DNA of 64,000 nucleotides from Bradyrhizobium sp. WSM1743 (lineage in GTDB: Bacteria > Pseudomonadota > Alphaproteobacteria > Rhizobiales > Xanthobacteraceae), in contig NZ_AXAZ01000035.1 of assembly GCF_000473065.1 (NCBI RefSeq), forward strand, positions 1 to 64,000. The letters run 5' to 3'. Numbering within the stretch: position 1 is the stretch's first letter; every line of letters starts with the position of its first letter. Below, piece by piece: positions 36,340 to 45,230 of the stretch. Under the pieces are notes generated by a model. The model searched no databases, was not told where the DNA came from, and was given only the letters and a program-made list of their open reading frames with translations. The translations under genes and the position numbers were made by a program.

Positions 36340-37626
36340 TTATTTCGGGGCACTCGGCGGCAACGCGAACTGGCCTTGGCCTATTTGCTCCAGTCCCGCC
36401 AAGGCCTGGCGCAGCACCTGCCGCCCGCGAAACAGGACCGCCTCTTTCCAGGACGGATCATCGGGACAAAAATGGGCCCGCATTCGCGCACGAACCTCGC
36501 GGCCAAACGCTCCGGTTCGATCGCCACCGCCATGAACGTGCAGCCATTGATCTGCCAGGAGCACCCGCTGGGCGGCCTCAGTGTCGAAGGTCCCGTACTC
36601 AAGGCAAAGATAGAGATACCGCCCATCGCCCAGAAGCCGCTCCCAAAAGAGTTGCAGAGAGCCGTGAATGGGAATCGAAGCCGACGTTCCCAGATCCGCA
36701 GACGTGACGCTTGGTCCGAACATGCGATCCGCGATGACCTGCGACGCACTCGCGGCCATATGCTCACTCTGAAGCTCGCCATACCCATACGGGCCAAGCC
36801 CAGTATGGACATCGATGACCGCCACGAATTTGCGAGCGGCCAAGGCATACTCGCGAGCGATGGTGTCCAGCGTGCAGGCCGACCAGGACGGACCGAATCC
36901 GCCGAAGAACATTCCATCAGGATCGGTGTACTGACCAGCCTTCCGCGCGATCTGAAAAGCGCGCTCACCGTGGGCGTACTTAAACTGCCGTATCGCCTCG
37001 CGGGCCGCCTCGAATGCCGCCCCGTCAAGAGCAGCCGGCACAAAATGAGCACGGAGTTCATCATAGCCGGGATTAGCTGGAGCGCCGACGGCGAAATCGA
37101 CAAAGTTGCGGTTCAGATCGCAGCCCTCCTGCGTGACCCTGCGATCCCACGCGAAGCCGTGAGGGTTGAGACCATGAATGAAGAGCAAGGCGACATGCTT
37201 GGGGGGGCCACTCGCCTCCAGCAGTGCAAGCCAGTCGATCTGGATGCCCGATCCGCAGAAGCCCTCCGGGCCATGAGTGCCGGAAATAATTACCAGCACG
37301 CATTCGGCCTGCGGATCGCCAATCCAACCCACGTCGACGGACAGAGCCTCATTATGCGGCCCGGCGAGATCTGGCAGCACGAAGGCACGCGCCTGCGGCA
37401 TCGTCGCGAGAAACTTCCGCCTCGCCTGCTCGTACGCATCCGAGAACGACGACCGGACCGAAACCAGCAGCTCGCCGCACTTCAGCCGATCAGCCAGGGG
37501 AGGCAGCCTTCCGCCTCGGCCAGTTTTCTGTTCAGTCGGTACAGAAGCCAAGTTTCTTCCCTCCACGATCCGCCGCTCCGTAACGCGTGATCCAGCGACA
37601 GAGCTCGCAGATCTGATCGCACTCAA
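36340..37626 (-). CDS. DUF2817 zinc-peptidase-like protein
   Basis: A protein of the M14-like DUF2817 family (up to 428 aa). Putative zinc and catalytic residues: H118 and E121 in GTHGPEGFCG, H274 in VIDVHTGLGPYG, E343 in LCLEYGTF; GCDLNRNF is the substrate-binding arginine motif. Family members are thought to hydrolyse amide bonds like carboxypeptidases or N-acyl deacylases. The start is unclear: residues 1-55 are not family-like and no good ATG exists before M76, so a TTG start or a 5' truncation is possible. The gene is divergent from the AsnC-type regulator and leads the operon with the LLM monooxygenase and flavin reductase. A 424-codon antisense frame is a shadow. Confidence 0.78.
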   Translation of the reverse strand: MSAIRSASSVAGSRVTERRIVEGRNLASVPTEQKTGRGGRLPPLADRLKCGELLVSVRSSFSDAYEQARRKFLATMPQARAFVLPDLAGPHNEALSVDVGWIGDPQAECVLVIISGTHGPEGFCGSGIQIDWLALLEASGPPKHVALLFIHGLNPHGFAWDRRVTQEGCDLNRNFVDFAVGAPANPGYDELRAHFVPAALDGAAFEAAREAIRQFKYAHGERAFQIARKAGQYTDPDGMFFGGFGPSWSACTLDTIAREYALAARKFVAVIDVHTGLGPYGYGELQSEHMAASASQVIADRMFGPSVTSADLGTSASIPIHGSLQLFWERLLGDGRYLYLCLEYGTFDTEAAQRVLLADQWLHVHGGGDRTGAFGREVRARMRAHFCPDDPSWKEAVLFRGRQVLRQALAGLEQIGQGQFALPPSAPK

Positions 37627-37960
37627 CTCCCAGATTCCGCCGCTCTGAGCTGATCACCGCCTGGCTCGCGGCGGGCACCACGCTCCGCAGCCCTGAACCG
37701 ATTGAAAGAGCTACAGCACCCCATTTCAAACGGTCCAGGCTTTCTCGTGCAAGCCCTTCCGGGGCGACGACTCTCGAACAACGTTGACCTGTTTCAGCAC
37801 TGTCCAACAATCTTCTATAGGCGCGACGTGATTTGTTGAAATTTTCCAGGCATTCAGGATACTGATGTCCGAAACAGATTTGCGTCGCTTTTCCCCGCGG
37901 TCAGGGGCCATTTCTGCAAAAGACGCGTGTTTCGCGAGGAAATTCACCGGAGGCCCGATT
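37627..37960. promoter_or_regulatory. Divergent promoter region between DUF2817 and AsnC genes
   Basis: About 330 bp separating two divergent transcripts. Lrp/AsnC regulators usually bind such a region and control both sides. No clear dyad was fixed by eye. A 92-codon minus-strand frame (37532-37810) overlaps the region and has no known features. Confidence 0.45.
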
Positions 37961-38437
37961 ATGCAATACGACCGAACAGACGCCCGCATCCTTGAGCTCG
38001 TACAGAAGAACAACCGCCTGACTTCAGAGGTCATTGGCGAGCTGGCCGGGCTTTCCGCTACCGCTTGCCAGCGGCGACTGAAGAGACTTCGCTCCGAAGG
38101 AATCATCGAAGCCGACGTGTCGATCGTTTCCGCGAAGATGGTAGGCAGACCGATTCAGATGCTCGTGCTGGTAAGCCTGGAGCGCGAGCGTGCAGACATA
38201 ATCGACAGGTTCAAGAAAGCGATCAAATCCTCAGCTGAAGTCGTCAATGGATTTTACGTCACTGGTGATGCTGATTTCGTCCTGTACATCACGGCGAGAA
38301 CGATGGAGGATTACGAGCAGTTCACTCGTCGATTTTTTTATGAGAACCCGGACATCAAAGGGTTCAAAACCATGGTCGTAATGGACCGCGTCAAGGCTGG
38401 CTTTGCGATTCCTGTGGAGCTTCCGAACGAGGATTGA
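37961..38437 (+). CDS. Lrp/AsnC-family transcriptional regulator
   Basis: A 158-aa feast/famine regulator. The N-terminal helix-turn-helix covers LVQKNNRLTSEVIGELAGLS and ATACQRRLKRLRSEGII; the C-terminal RAM domain (MLVLVSLERE through AGFAIPVEL) binds an amino-acid-like effector and forms octamers. The ATG at 37961 is preferred over the frame start at 37865 because GGAGG lies 7 bases before it and the family begins with the YDRTDARIL-type helix. It is divergent from the DUF2817-LLM operon and 330 bp upstream of aspA on its own strand. An AsnC-type gene is also a standard member of ectoine clusters. Confidence 0.9.
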   Translation: MQYDRTDARILELVQKNNRLTSEVIGELAGLSATACQRRLKRLRSEGIIEADVSIVSAKMVGRPIQMLVLVSLERERADIIDRFKKAIKSSAEVVNGFYVTGDADFVLYITARTMEDYEQFTRRFFYENPDIKGFKTMVVMDRVKAGFAIPVELPNED

Positions 38438-38769
38438 CGACGAGCGCAAGTGTTGTCTCGCGCCGCATGCCGGCCCCGTTGCGCACTTTTTCATCGCCTA
38501 TTCGATTAGAACGCGACAAACCCTCAGAGGCCTGCCTCTACTCTCTGCGTACGCCGGAGCTGGGGAGAGGTCTTTGCAGTGCTGATGTTGCGCCTGGCTC
38601 ATCAAAGCAGGTTCGCGATCGTGCCGCTAGCGGGCGCAGGTTTGCGTCAAGGCGAACCTGTTGCGGTAGCGCGCAAGGCTCAAGCGCTAAGAACATCGAA
38701 AGCGCAATTCAGGCAAAAGGCTGATTTCGGCCAGCACGCCATACCCGCTACCACGAATAGAGAGTGAGA
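38438..38769. other. Intergenic between asnC-type gene and aspA
   Basis: About 330 bp, no recognisable gene or strong hairpin. aspA may have its own promoter here. Confidence 0.4.
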
Positions 38770-40215
38770 ATGAGTACAACTCGCCACGAGATCGACAGTC
38801 TAGGAAAAGTAGAGGTCCCGATTGAGGCCTACTATGGCTCTCAAACCGTGCGGGCGATCAATAACTTTTCGATCTCGGGAATTCCGATCGGCCGTCTTGT
38901 GCAACTTGTTTACGCGCTCGCTCTGGTCAAGAAGGCTGCCGTTCTGGCAAATGCCAAGCTTGGCGACATCCCGGGCGTCAAGGCTGATGCTATTGCTAGA
39001 GCCTGCGACGATATCGTTTCCGGCAAACTGAACGCCGAGTTTCCAATTGATGTTTTTCAAGGCGGCGCTGGCACCTCGACGAACATGAACATCAACGAGG
39101 TGATCGCAAACAGAGCACTCGAGCACTTGGGATTGCCTCGCGGCCGCTACGACGTTATTCACCCGAACGATCATGTGAACCTCTCTCAATCGACAAACGA
39201 TGTTTATCCAACTGCAATCCGGCTTGCGATCCGGTTGGCGCACCGATCCTTGGACCACGAGCTTCGTCGGCTTGCCGATGAGTTCGAAAAAAAGGGGGCG
39301 GAGTTCGGCAGCGTCGTGAAACTGGGCCGCACACAGCTGCAAGACGCTGTTCCGATGACGCTTGGCCAAGAATTCTGTGCCTTCGCAACGACAATGCGGG
39401 AAGATGTCGCCCGCATGGAAGAGCTCGTTTCTCTCTTCGAGGAGGTGAATCTCGGTGGCACGGCCATCGGCACCGGAATCAACACAAAGCCGGAGTACGC
39501 TCGGACCGTCGTCGAGGAGCTCTCTCGGCTTACTCAGCTTCCCTTACTGGCAGCTGGCAATCTGATCGAAGCTTGCTGGGACACGGGGTCGTTTGTATTG
39601 TTCTCAGGGATGCTGAAACGGACAGCAACAAAGCTCTCCAAGATTTCAAACGATCTGAGACTGCTTTCGAGTGGACCTCGAGGCGGCTTCGGCGAAATCA
39701 ATCTGCCGGCCCTCCAGCCAGGCTCTTCCATAATGCCAGGCAAGATCAACCCGGTTATTCCTGAAGTTGTGAATCAGGTGGCTTTCCAAGTGATCGGCGC
39801 GGACCTTACAATCACGCTGGCGGCCGAGGCAGGCCAACTCCAGCTCAATGTAATGGAGCCGGTGATCGCCTACAGTATGCTGCAATCCATCTCCCTTCTG
39901 ACGAACGCTGCCCGAGTATTTCGCGAAAAGTGCATCGTCGGTGTAACAGCCAATGTGGAACGGTGCCGCGAACATTTGGAGGCAAGCACGGCTATCGTGA
40001 CAGCTCTGACTCCATTGATCGGATATGAGCGCGCGTCCGAAGTTGCGAAAGCAACCCTGAAGAACGGGCAAATGATCTGGGACGTCATCCAATCAGAGCT
40101 GCATCTGCCGTCTGACCTGCTGGATCAATTGCGTGATCCATCTACCCTGACAAGGCCGTGGAAAGCGCAGGAACTCGAGCTTCAAGGGATCACAAGCTCC
40201 GCTGAGACCGAATAG
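38770..40215 (+). CDS. aspA: Aspartate ammonia-lyase (aspartase)
   Basis: Reversible deamination of L-aspartate to fumarate and ammonia in the cytosol. The 481-aa protein has the superfamily signature GSSIMPGKINPV with catalytic S320 and K325, the substrate segments GAGTSTNMNINEVIANRA and STNDVYPTAIR, and TLAAEAGQLQLNVMEPVIA near the C-terminus, which favours aspartase over class II fumarase. ATG at 38770 is preferred to a GTG two codons earlier. It follows the AsnC-type gene on the same strand. Its presence suggests that a catabolic route here ends in aspartate; in nodules it could also help couple amino-acid breakdown to C4-dicarboxylates. EDDS lyase belongs to the same superfamily and is a less likely alternative. 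Confidence 0.88.
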   Translation: MSTTRHEIDSLGKVEVPIEAYYGSQTVRAINNFSISGIPIGRLVQLVYALALVKKAAVLANAKLGDIPGVKADAIARACDDIVSGKLNAEFPIDVFQGGAGTSTNMNINEVIANRALEHLGLPRGRYDVIHPNDHVNLSQSTNDVYPTAIRLAIRLAHRSLDHELRRLADEFEKKGAEFGSVVKLGRTQLQDAVPMTLGQEFCAFATTMREDVARMEELVSLFEEVNLGGTAIGTGINTKPEYARTVVEELSRLTQLPLLAAGNLIEACWDTGSFVLFSGMLKRTATKLSKISNDLRLLSSGPRGGFGEINLPALQPGSSIMPGKINPVIPEVVNQVAFQVIGADLTITLAAEAGQLQLNVMEPVIAYSMLQSISLLTNAARVFREKCIVGVTANVERCREHLEASTAIVTALTPLIGYERASEVAKATLKNGQMIWDVIQSELHLPSDLLDQLRDPSTLTRPWKAQELELQGITSSAETE

Positions 40216-40311
40216 GTTGGCCCGCGTCGCGCTTGCGGCCGAAAGGCGGCGCGCTCTTCCATAATAAACTGACCTCGGAATGCAGCCTTTTCAGGCGAGA
40301 CATGAGCCGAT

Positions 40312-41982
40312 ATGACGCATCCGCCTAGTTCCACGTCCAAGGTCGACGGGATCATCGGTCCCCTTCGCAATGTTACGTTCCGGCGTATCTGGCTGGCGAG
40401 CTTGTTTTCCAACTTGGGAATTCTGGTCCAAGGTGTCGGGGCGGCCTGGGCCATGACTGAGATGGCGCCTTCAGCCGACAAAGTCGCGCTAGTTCAGACG
40501 GCGCTGATGCTGCCCGTCATGCTGATCGCGATGCCCGCCGGCGCCATTGCCGACATGTATGACCGTCGCATTGTCACACTGGTTTCGCTCGGCATCGCAT
40601 TTGTCGGCGCAGCGGTACTGACGGCGCTCGACTGGCTCAACCTGATCACGCCGAACATTCTACTCGCGTCCTGCTTTGCCGTCGGCACGGGCATGGCGCT
40701 AATGGGACCGGCTTGGCAATCCTCGGTCAGCGAGCAAGTGCCAGTGGAAGCGGTGCCTGCGGCGCTAGCACTGAACAGCGTCAGCTACAACATCGCGCGC
40801 AGCCTGGGCCCAGCCATCGGCGGCATCGTTGTAGCGGCCTCGGGCGCTGTTGCTGCGTTCGCCCTCAACGCCCTGCTTTATCTGCCACTAATGCTTGCGT
40901 TATACCTGTGGAGGCGCATCTCAGACCCCTCGCGCCTGCCTCGCGAAAGGCTTAGCCGCGCGATCGTTTCCGGAGTTCGTTACATCAACAATTCGCCTCC
41001 AATCAGGATCGTGTTGACCCGCTCCGCGGTTACAGGTCTGATTGGCGGCGCGATAACAGCGCTGATGCCGCTAGTCGCGCGCGATCTCCTGCACGGTGCC
41101 GCGCAGACCTATGGCATAATGCTCAGCGCTTTCGGACTGGGCGCGGTGATCGGTGCACTCAATATTACCGAGCTGCGCAAACGTCTGACCGGCGAGGCCG
41201 CCGTCCGCGCCTGCTGTCTATCAATGGGCGGCGCCGTCGCCGCCGTGTCGCTAAGTCGCGCCCCGGTATTGACAGCGGTAGCGCTGGTTTTGGCTGGCGC
41301 CGTGTGGATGATGGCGTGGATGGTCTTCAGCATTGGGGTACAGCTATCAGCGCCAAGATGGGTCGCCGGCCGCGCTCTTGCTGCCTATCAGGCGGCGAGT
41401 TCAGGCGGTATAGCCGTCGGAAGCTGGGCGTGGGGTCATCTGACTGATGTGGCCGGCGTTGAAACGGCGCTCCTGGTTTCGGCGGCCCTTCTATTCGTTT
41501 CGCCCGTTCTGGGCCGATGGCTGCAAATGCCGAGCATTATCGTGCATGATAAGGACGCCGACATGCTGGCGGATCCCCAGGTGCGGCTTCCGATTACCGG
41601 ACGGAGTGGGCCGCTTGTTGTGGAGATTGAGTATAGGGTCGCCCAAGAAAGCGCCCGGGCGTTTCACAACCTGATGCAAGAGGTGCAGCTTTATCGCCAG
41701 CGCAACGGGGCCTATGGCTGGTCGATAGCTCGCGATCTTGCGGATCCTGAGCTGTGGACGGAGCGCTATCACTGCCCGACCTGGCTCGACTATCTACGCC
41801 AGCGCAACCGCTGGACACAGTCAGAGCGCGCACTGGATGGTCGGGCGGCCGCTTTCCATATCGGGCCTGAGCCGATGCGTATCCGCCGCATGCTGGAGCG
41901 ACCCTTCGGATCTGTTCGCGGGAAAGAATGGATGCCCGACCGTGCTGCGAACGACGTCGGACCCACAGATTCCAAAATATAA
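40312..41982 (+). CDS. MFS transporter with C-terminal soluble domain (EntS-like)
   Basis: A 556-aa inner-membrane transporter of the MFS_3/enterobactin-exporter type. About 12 hydrophobic segments occupy residues 20-400; the loop motif GAIADMYDRRIV between helices 2 and 3 is the MFS signature. Residues 420-545 form a soluble domain containing VEIEYRVAQESARAFHNLM, YHCPTWLDYLRQRNRWTQ and FHIGPEP, reminiscent of an antibiotic-biosynthesis-monooxygenase fold appended to this transporter class. It is 97 bp downstream of aspA, so export of a pathway intermediate or uptake of substrate is possible. A decayed second copy lies at 42600-43347. Confidence 0.87.
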   Translation: MTHPPSSTSKVDGIIGPLRNVTFRRIWLASLFSNLGILVQGVGAAWAMTEMAPSADKVALVQTALMLPVMLIAMPAGAIADMYDRRIVTLVSLGIAFVGAAVLTALDWLNLITPNILLASCFAVGTGMALMGPAWQSSVSEQVPVEAVPAALALNSVSYNIARSLGPAIGGIVVAASGAVAAFALNALLYLPLMLALYLWRRISDPSRLPRERLSRAIVSGVRYINNSPPIRIVLTRSAVTGLIGGAITALMPLVARDLLHGAAQTYGIMLSAFGLGAVIGALNITELRKRLTGEAAVRACCLSMGGAVAAVSLSRAPVLTAVALVLAGAVWMMAWMVFSIGVQLSAPRWVAGRALAAYQAASSGGIAVGSWAWGHLTDVAGVETALLVSAALLFVSPVLGRWLQMPSIIVHDKDADMLADPQVRLPITGRSGPLVVEIEYRVAQESARAFHNLMQEVQLYRQRNGAYGWSIARDLADPELWTERYHCPTWLDYLRQRNRWTQSERALDGRAAAFHIGPEPMRIRRMLERPFGSVRGKEWMPDRAANDVGPTDSKI

Positions 41983-42309
41983 CAGGATGCATTCACATGC
42001 ATCAATATCAGAGATCTAACGTTCTTACTGGAGCGGGGAAGCGCATTGCCGAAGGCGGGCACATTGATGACAAACGACATGCAAGCTCGAGTGTTTCGTT
42101 GTGAACACTTGTACGGTCGCAGTCCACGACTGCTTCGAGATCCTCGGCTCGTTAGACCAGGCCGCTTACTGGGTTTGGTCCTGCCGAAACATGCGAACAT
42201 GTCTCAAACGGACGGTTGCTACGGAGATCATATTGCTTTCCATGCGAGCCAACGTTTCTCGATTGTCTTCCGCATTGGTCATGACCATATCGGCCGGCAA
42301 GCATTTGAG
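41983..42309. other. Gap, possible weak trace of binding-protein C-terminus
   Basis: About 330 bp. On the minus strand a segment starting LPADMVMTNAEDN faintly resembles the end of the binding protein at 21950 (LPADLIPLLNINPEY), but the match is too weak to call. Confidence 0.3.
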
Positions 42310-42600
42310 CTAAAGAAAATTCGGCCTTAGATACGCATTGGCCTGTGTGCAGGCGGCAGCGATTTCGGCCCGGTTCAGGAAGGCGACAAACCCTTTGTGC
42401 GTTCGCAGCGGGAGGCCACGCAGTTCTGGTTCCGATAGGCACCCTCGCAGAACAATTTGATCGGCGCACCTTGATTGATCGTTCAGAACGTCAGCAATGG
42501 TCGGCGGCCATTTCCGGTTCTGATTTTCTGAGAGCACGATCGAGCTTGTCATGAGTGAGCGGCCAATGTCGTCGTGTGCGGATACAGTCGGCGAGGAGCG
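42310..42600 (-). pseudogene. Relic of a PotD-like binding protein
   Basis: Broken pieces match the intact binding protein at 21950-23086. In one frame ALLADCIRTRRHWPLTHDKLD matches ALLADGVSPKDIWPLTDDKID. In others, INQGAPIKLFCEGAY matches RQGVPLRIVWDGVY and GFVAFLNRAEIAAACTQ matches KLIAFLNRAKIAAGWTQ. At least two frame changes separate them and both ends are missing. It suggests that a second copy of the importer once stood here. Confidence 0.7.
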
Positions 42601-43347
42601 CCAAGGGCATTCTCATACGAGATCGGATCGTGATGCTGGTCTCGCTCGCAATTGCATCGAGCTGGTGACGTCGGAAACGCTCCCGCGGCGGACGCTCTGA
42701 ACGGCACTACCCACAACACCCGTGCAATTTTAACCCGGCAATCGGCGGGACCGTGGTCGCGGCCTCGGGTGCGGTGGCTGGGTCTGCCCTCGACGCACAG
42801 CTCTCTCTGCCATTTATAATAGTGCCGTTTCTGTTCGACGGATCTCTACACCCCGCCCGATTATCCTCTCGAAACGCTCGACCGCGCCATTGTTTCCGGT
42901 GTGCGCCAGATCACGAATTCGCCCACGATCAAGATCATAGTGATACACGCTGTCGTCACCAGACTGATCGGTGCCGCGATCACTGCGCTGGACCTACAGC
43001 GTTATGCTCAGCGCATTCGGTCTTTGCGCGATCTCTGCTAATCGATCCTAACCTGCGACTTTTCCTCACCGGGTGCAACGGGCCGCTCGTCGCCGAGATT
43101 TTGATATCGGGTAGCACAAGAGAATGTGCTTCCATTTCACAGCTGCCGCCCGCCGTCCAGCAATACCGCCAAGGCATACGGCTTGTCGATGCGCGTGAGA
43201 TCGCAAATTCTGAGCTGCACGCGATGGGTATACTGCCCTGCATGGTTTGATCTTAGGCGGACGAAATTCGATCGCGCGCTCGATCGTCAAGCGGCAGCTC
43301 CAGCCGGTATACTGGGCAAAGCGGTAGCCGAGCCGCGCCGCAAGTGA
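42600..43347 (+). pseudogene. Relic of a second MFS transporter
   Basis: Fragments in several frames match the transporter at 40312-41982: DRIVMLVSLAIA, AIGGTVVAASGAVAGSALDA, LDRAIVSGVRQITNSPTIKI, AAITAL, then after a deletion of the last helices TGCNGPLVAEILI, AVQQYRQ, and LRRTKFDRALDRQAAA. The order is colinear with the intact gene. Frameshifts and large deletions make it non-functional. It directly abuts the binding-protein relic on the opposite strand. Confidence 0.75.
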
Positions 43348-43617
43348 AAGTCGACGCGATGTACGGGTAATGCAAAAGTAGTTGCCACGCGCGACTTCGT
43401 TCAGACGCGCGCGGTTAACGCAAATATTGATGAAGCATGAGGCTAGAACGAAAGCCGGCTGAATCGAGTAAGCGGCAATGGCGCGCCCCGGGCGATATCT
43501 ACTATCAGTTTAAATAGTTTCAGCGCCCGCGGCCCCCGTATAAAGTCAATACGATCAAGATCGTGGACCTTCGTGAGAAGGCAATTCCCTCTGGACGTTG
43601 TAGTGGAGACAGAACCT

Positions 43618-44391
43618 ATGAAACTCGCTGCCGGATACAAGGCATTTTGGGAGGCCGCCCACAAGAACTACCCTCAGCAAATGAGTTCAGATGGACTTCT
43701 AGACCAGTGGGGAATGTTCGAGGCAATAAAAAACGTGGTGAATGCTGATCATTCTGACCGCTTTGCGAAGCCTTCTGAACGTGACTGGATGATATCCATC
43801 TATCCGTGGACCTTTGACAAGCGCTCAACAAAGGTTGGAGCGTTGGCGAAGACTTACAAGGGGCTAATATTCCTCAAGACTCCCTTTGATATAGCTCTGT
43901 ATCCCAGGCTCATTTGGGAGCTTCAGCCCAGAACAATTCTGGAGCTCGGTTCATACCAGGGCGGCAGCGCCTTGTGGTTTGCCGACAACATGTCCGTGCT
44001 TTGTGAGCTAACTGGAGAAGTACACTCCTTTGATTTGCATACCGAATGCATTCACGACGATGCAAGAAAGCATCCACTGATCTCCTTTCATCAGGTTGAT
44101 CTTTCGGACGTCAACAACTTCGACGAAGATTTACTAAAGACGCTCCCTCATCCTTGGCTTGTGATCGATGACGCGCACGTTAAGATTTTTTCCACCTTCT
44201 CCTATCTAAACAACTTTCTTGTGTCAGGAGACTACTACGTGATTGAAGACAATCCTGTGAGAGCAAACAAGACAATTATCGACGGCTTCGAGTTGATCGA
44301 GCGATCCGGGTTCTTGATCGACACTTATTACACAGACTCGTTTGGCGCGAATCTTACGTGCGCTCCGAATGCCTGGCTTCGAAAATCGTAA
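43618..44391 (+). CDS. CmcI/rhamnosyl-O-methyltransferase-like protein
   Basis: A 257-aa protein of the cephalosporin-hydroxylase (CmcI) family, a class of SAM-dependent methyltransferases with a metal site. The SAM motif is TILELGSYQGGSALWFAD; VHSFDLHTE and LVIDDAHV supply acidic residues near the cofactor and metal. The ATG at 43618 has GGAG 9 bases upstream; the frame start at 43573 is not used. Codon use is noticeably more AT-rich than that of neighbouring genes, a sign of separate acquisition. It stands alone between relics and a gap. CmcI homologues often act on glycolipids, polysaccharides or natural products; the target here is unknown. Confidence 0.75.
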   Translation: MKLAAGYKAFWEAAHKNYPQQMSSDGLLDQWGMFEAIKNVVNADHSDRFAKPSERDWMISIYPWTFDKRSTKVGALAKTYKGLIFLKTPFDIALYPRLIWELQPRTILELGSYQGGSALWFADNMSVLCELTGEVHSFDLHTECIHDDARKHPLISFHQVDLSDVNNFDEDLLKTLPHPWLVIDDAHVKIFSTFSYLNNFLVSGDYYVIEDNPVRANKTIIDGFELIERSGFLIDTYYTDSFGANLTCAPNAWLRKS

Positions 44392-45230
44392 ATCTGGCTT
44401 GGCAGCCTTTTTGACGATGCCAACCCCGCACTGACTGCCTCGCTGACAACAATCAGCAGGAGATGCTCGCCGCCGCCCGAGCACGAACTTGGTGATTGTC
44501 GTTATTGCATAAAAGTCCTTATCTATACCCTTCCATTTTCCAAGAGCATCCCAACGCGCTTCTTGCGCAAGCGTTCGGACCTGGCATTGGCTCAACGCCG
44601 TTCGATGACGAGCTGCATTAGTGTTCTTGGGCGAGACCTCTTGGGCGGCGCACGAGATGGCTGCGAAGATCAGCCAAGAACCAGAAGGCTGCAATGAAGC
44701 TTCGCGACGGATGCAAAAGTCGTGGAAGTAGTGATCAGTATCTGAACAGATTTTGCGACAAATTGCGCGCTCGCACCCTGCGACGGCAGGTGGGATAGTC
44801 TCTACGGTAGAGTTGGGGATGGCGACCTCCGTTGTCTCTACAATCGGCCGGGCTCGCGGCGTCCGGCTTGATCTGCACACCAAGTTCGAGCCAGTGAACA
44901 TTACTGTTCTCACAAACTGTGACGGGGCCTCAAGAGACCCGCAACGCAGCCATAGAGCGGATCTATACCGACAAGTGCTGCCTCACACGGCGGAAGATGC
45001 ACACTTCGCGGTTTACGTCTTCATCTTCGGCGCGAAGCCGACATCCTCAATACAACTAGAACCGCATTTGGCGTTGCATTTCCCATTGGAAGCTCATGTA
45101 GAGCGTTCGATCTGGCATCGGCCCGAAGTCTCGGACACTTCGGCTCGAACGTTCGCGTACGTGGGCGAGACTCGAACGCCCTTACACGCCTTCGTCGCGA
45201 TCCATCCCAGAAACAACTTTTCTCCAGCGA
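44392..45230. other. Long gap, no recognisable gene
   Basis: About 840 bp. Frames of up to 230 codons exist on both strands (for example minus 44224-44913) but overlap real genes or lack any motif. A T-arm-like sequence near 45148-45175 was considered and rejected as a tRNA. Confidence 0.4.

Noticed and set aside
36316..37590. 424-codon plus-strand open frame
   Set aside because: Antisense to the DUF2817 gene, which has the conserved H/E/H/E residues; the plus-strand protein has no recognisable features.
37865..37960. Longer N-terminus of the AsnC-type regulator
   Set aside because: The internal ATG at 37961 has a strong GGAGG site and matches the usual family start.
25128..40215. Calling the island a plain ectoine-utilisation cluster
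   Set aside because: No ehu/ueh transporter, eutB, eutC or standard eutE was recognised, and several added enzymes do not belong to that pathway.
45145..45180. Sequence resembling a tRNA T-arm on the minus strand (GGGCGTTCGAGTCTCGCCC)
   Set aside because: No matching acceptor, D or anticodon arms; the stem pairing is wrong for a 7-nt T loop. Could be chance.
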